Assembly: GCF_003287875.1 (NCBI RefSeq) | Contig: NZ_QMKK01000054.1 | Location: 434,001-498,000 of the forward strand | Length of the DNA: 64,000 bases | Reading direction: 5' to 3' | Source: Martinezella tropici | GTDB taxonomy: Bacteria; Pseudomonadota; Alphaproteobacteria; Rhizobiales; Rhizobiaceae | Shown: positions 63,505-64,000 of the stretch, one piece after another | Position numbering within the stretch: position 1 is the first letter of the stretch | Layout of the letters: each line of letters starts with the position of its first letter | The notes under the pieces: model-generated | What the model was told of the DNA's origin: nothing | Seen by the model: only the letters and a program-made list of their open reading frames with translations | The model's database searches: none | Translations under genes and position numbers: made by a program

Positions 63505-64000
63505 ATGAAATTTCTCACACGGCTTGTCCTGTCGGCCGTTGCTCCTCTTCTTCTTGCGCAGACTGCGCTGGCTGGCGGTGTGAATGGCGCTCCCGCGCCC
63601 TTTGATAAAGGGGGCGTAAAGATCGCCTTGGTCAGCTACATATCCGCCGGCGATTTCTTTCAGGCTTATCAGGCCGGTGCGGAAGCGCAGGCGAAGGCGC
63701 TCGATATCGATCTACGCGTCTTCCCCGGCCGTCAGGATGCCGCAGCTCAGCGCGAACAGATCCTCCAGGCAATCAATCTTGGCGTCTCTGCCATCGTCAT
63801 CGATCACGGCCTGCCGGAATCGCTTGGCGATGTCGTCCAGCAGGCGCTCGACAAGGGCATCAAGGTCGTCGCTTTCGACGTCAATCTCAACAATCCGAAG
63901 ATCCCCCAGGTCGAGCAGAGCGATCATGAGCTTGCCGATCTCGCTTTGAAGCAGGCCGTCAAAGACAACGGGAACAGTTTCAAGGCAGGTTATGTCTATG
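63505..64000 (+). CDS. ABC transporter substrate-binding protein (RbsB-like), 3'-truncated by window edge
   Basis: The frame opens at ATG 63505 and stays open to the window end (165 codons). It starts with a signal peptide (MKFLTRLVLSAVAPLLLAQT, cleavage after ALA) and continues as a periplasmic-binding-protein-1 fold: GGVKIALVSYISAGDFFQAYQ, AQREQILQAINLGVSAIVIDHG and KVVAFDVN. These are hallmarks of CUT2 binding proteins. It is divergent from the Tat-type binding protein operon and presumably begins a second importer operon beyond the window. Confidence 0.85.
   Translation, partial: MKFLTRLVLSAVAPLLLAQTALAGGVNGAPAPFDKGGVKIALVSYISAGDFFQAYQAGAEAQAKALDIDLRVFPGRQDAAAQREQILQAINLGVSAIVIDHGLPESLGDVVQQALDKGIKVVAFDVNLNNPKIPQVEQSDHELADLALKQAVKDNGNSFKAGYVY

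Noticed and set aside
1-64000. CRISPR arrays, transposases, integrases, phage genes
   Set aside because: No regularly spaced repeats and no recombinase or phage motif were seen on either strand.

Overview
The window looks like a chromosomal or chromid segment of an alphaproteobacterium of the Rhizobiaceae, most likely Rhizobium or a close relative. The reasons are a high-GC sequence, many ABC importers with private LacI, ROK, AraC or MarR regulators, a uronate dehydrogenase that resembles the Agrobacterium enzyme, and a Tim44-like membrane protein typical of the order. This placement is inference from gene content. I see no rRNA, tRNA, CRISPR array, prophage or complete insertion sequence.

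Regions: (1) 1-893, end of a Tim44-like protein. (2) 1.06-6.98 kb, a LacI-controlled sugar catabolic cluster (class I aldolase, Gfo/Idh/MocA dehydrogenase, D-lyxose-type isomerase, PfkB kinase, zinc alcohol dehydrogenase) with no transporter. (3) 7.19-16.24 kb, the high-affinity potassium system kdpFABCDE with a KdpE-like box in front, two extra tiny membrane-protein frames and a downstream ptsN-type EIIA. (4) 16.4-20.2 kb, a sulfate/thiosulfate ABC importer. (5) 20.3-28.3 kb, single genes: uronate dehydrogenase, EEP-family hydrolase, cardiolipin synthase, small stress-type proteins, GST, a methyltransferase-like membrane protein, a stand-alone LigD polymerase domain and an SDR. (6) 28.7-38.7 kb, a RidA protein, then a Dpp/Opp-type importer with a GNAT protein, a GH20 hexosaminidase and a convergent ROK regulator: probably uptake and breakdown of N-acetylglucosamine oligomers. 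(7) 39-45 kb, LprI-like protein, membrane protein, FAD monooxygenase with divergent MarR, diguanylate cyclase, HtrA-like protease. (8) 45-51.6 kb, a six-gene tetronate operon (ltnD-otnK-otnC-otnI-denD-SDR) behind a perfect 38-bp palindrome, divergent from its LacI regulator. (9) 51.9-55.3 kb, small hypothetical proteins, a VOC protein and an AraC regulator. (10) 55.9-64 kb, an M19 dipeptidase, a five-gene operon joining a CUT2-type importer to an NtaA/DszA-like flavin monooxygenase, and the start of a second, divergent periplasmic binding protein.

How the parts fit: most operons combine import or ring/chain entry with the enzymes needed to reach central metabolism, each under a local repressor. 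The sulfate operon and the two divergent units at 63 kb share a short upstream motif, which may mean a common (perhaps sulfur-responsive) regulator; this is a hypothesis. The least expected coding content is in the kdp operon: a 53-residue single-pass protein between kdpA and kdpB, and a 27-residue one before kdpF.
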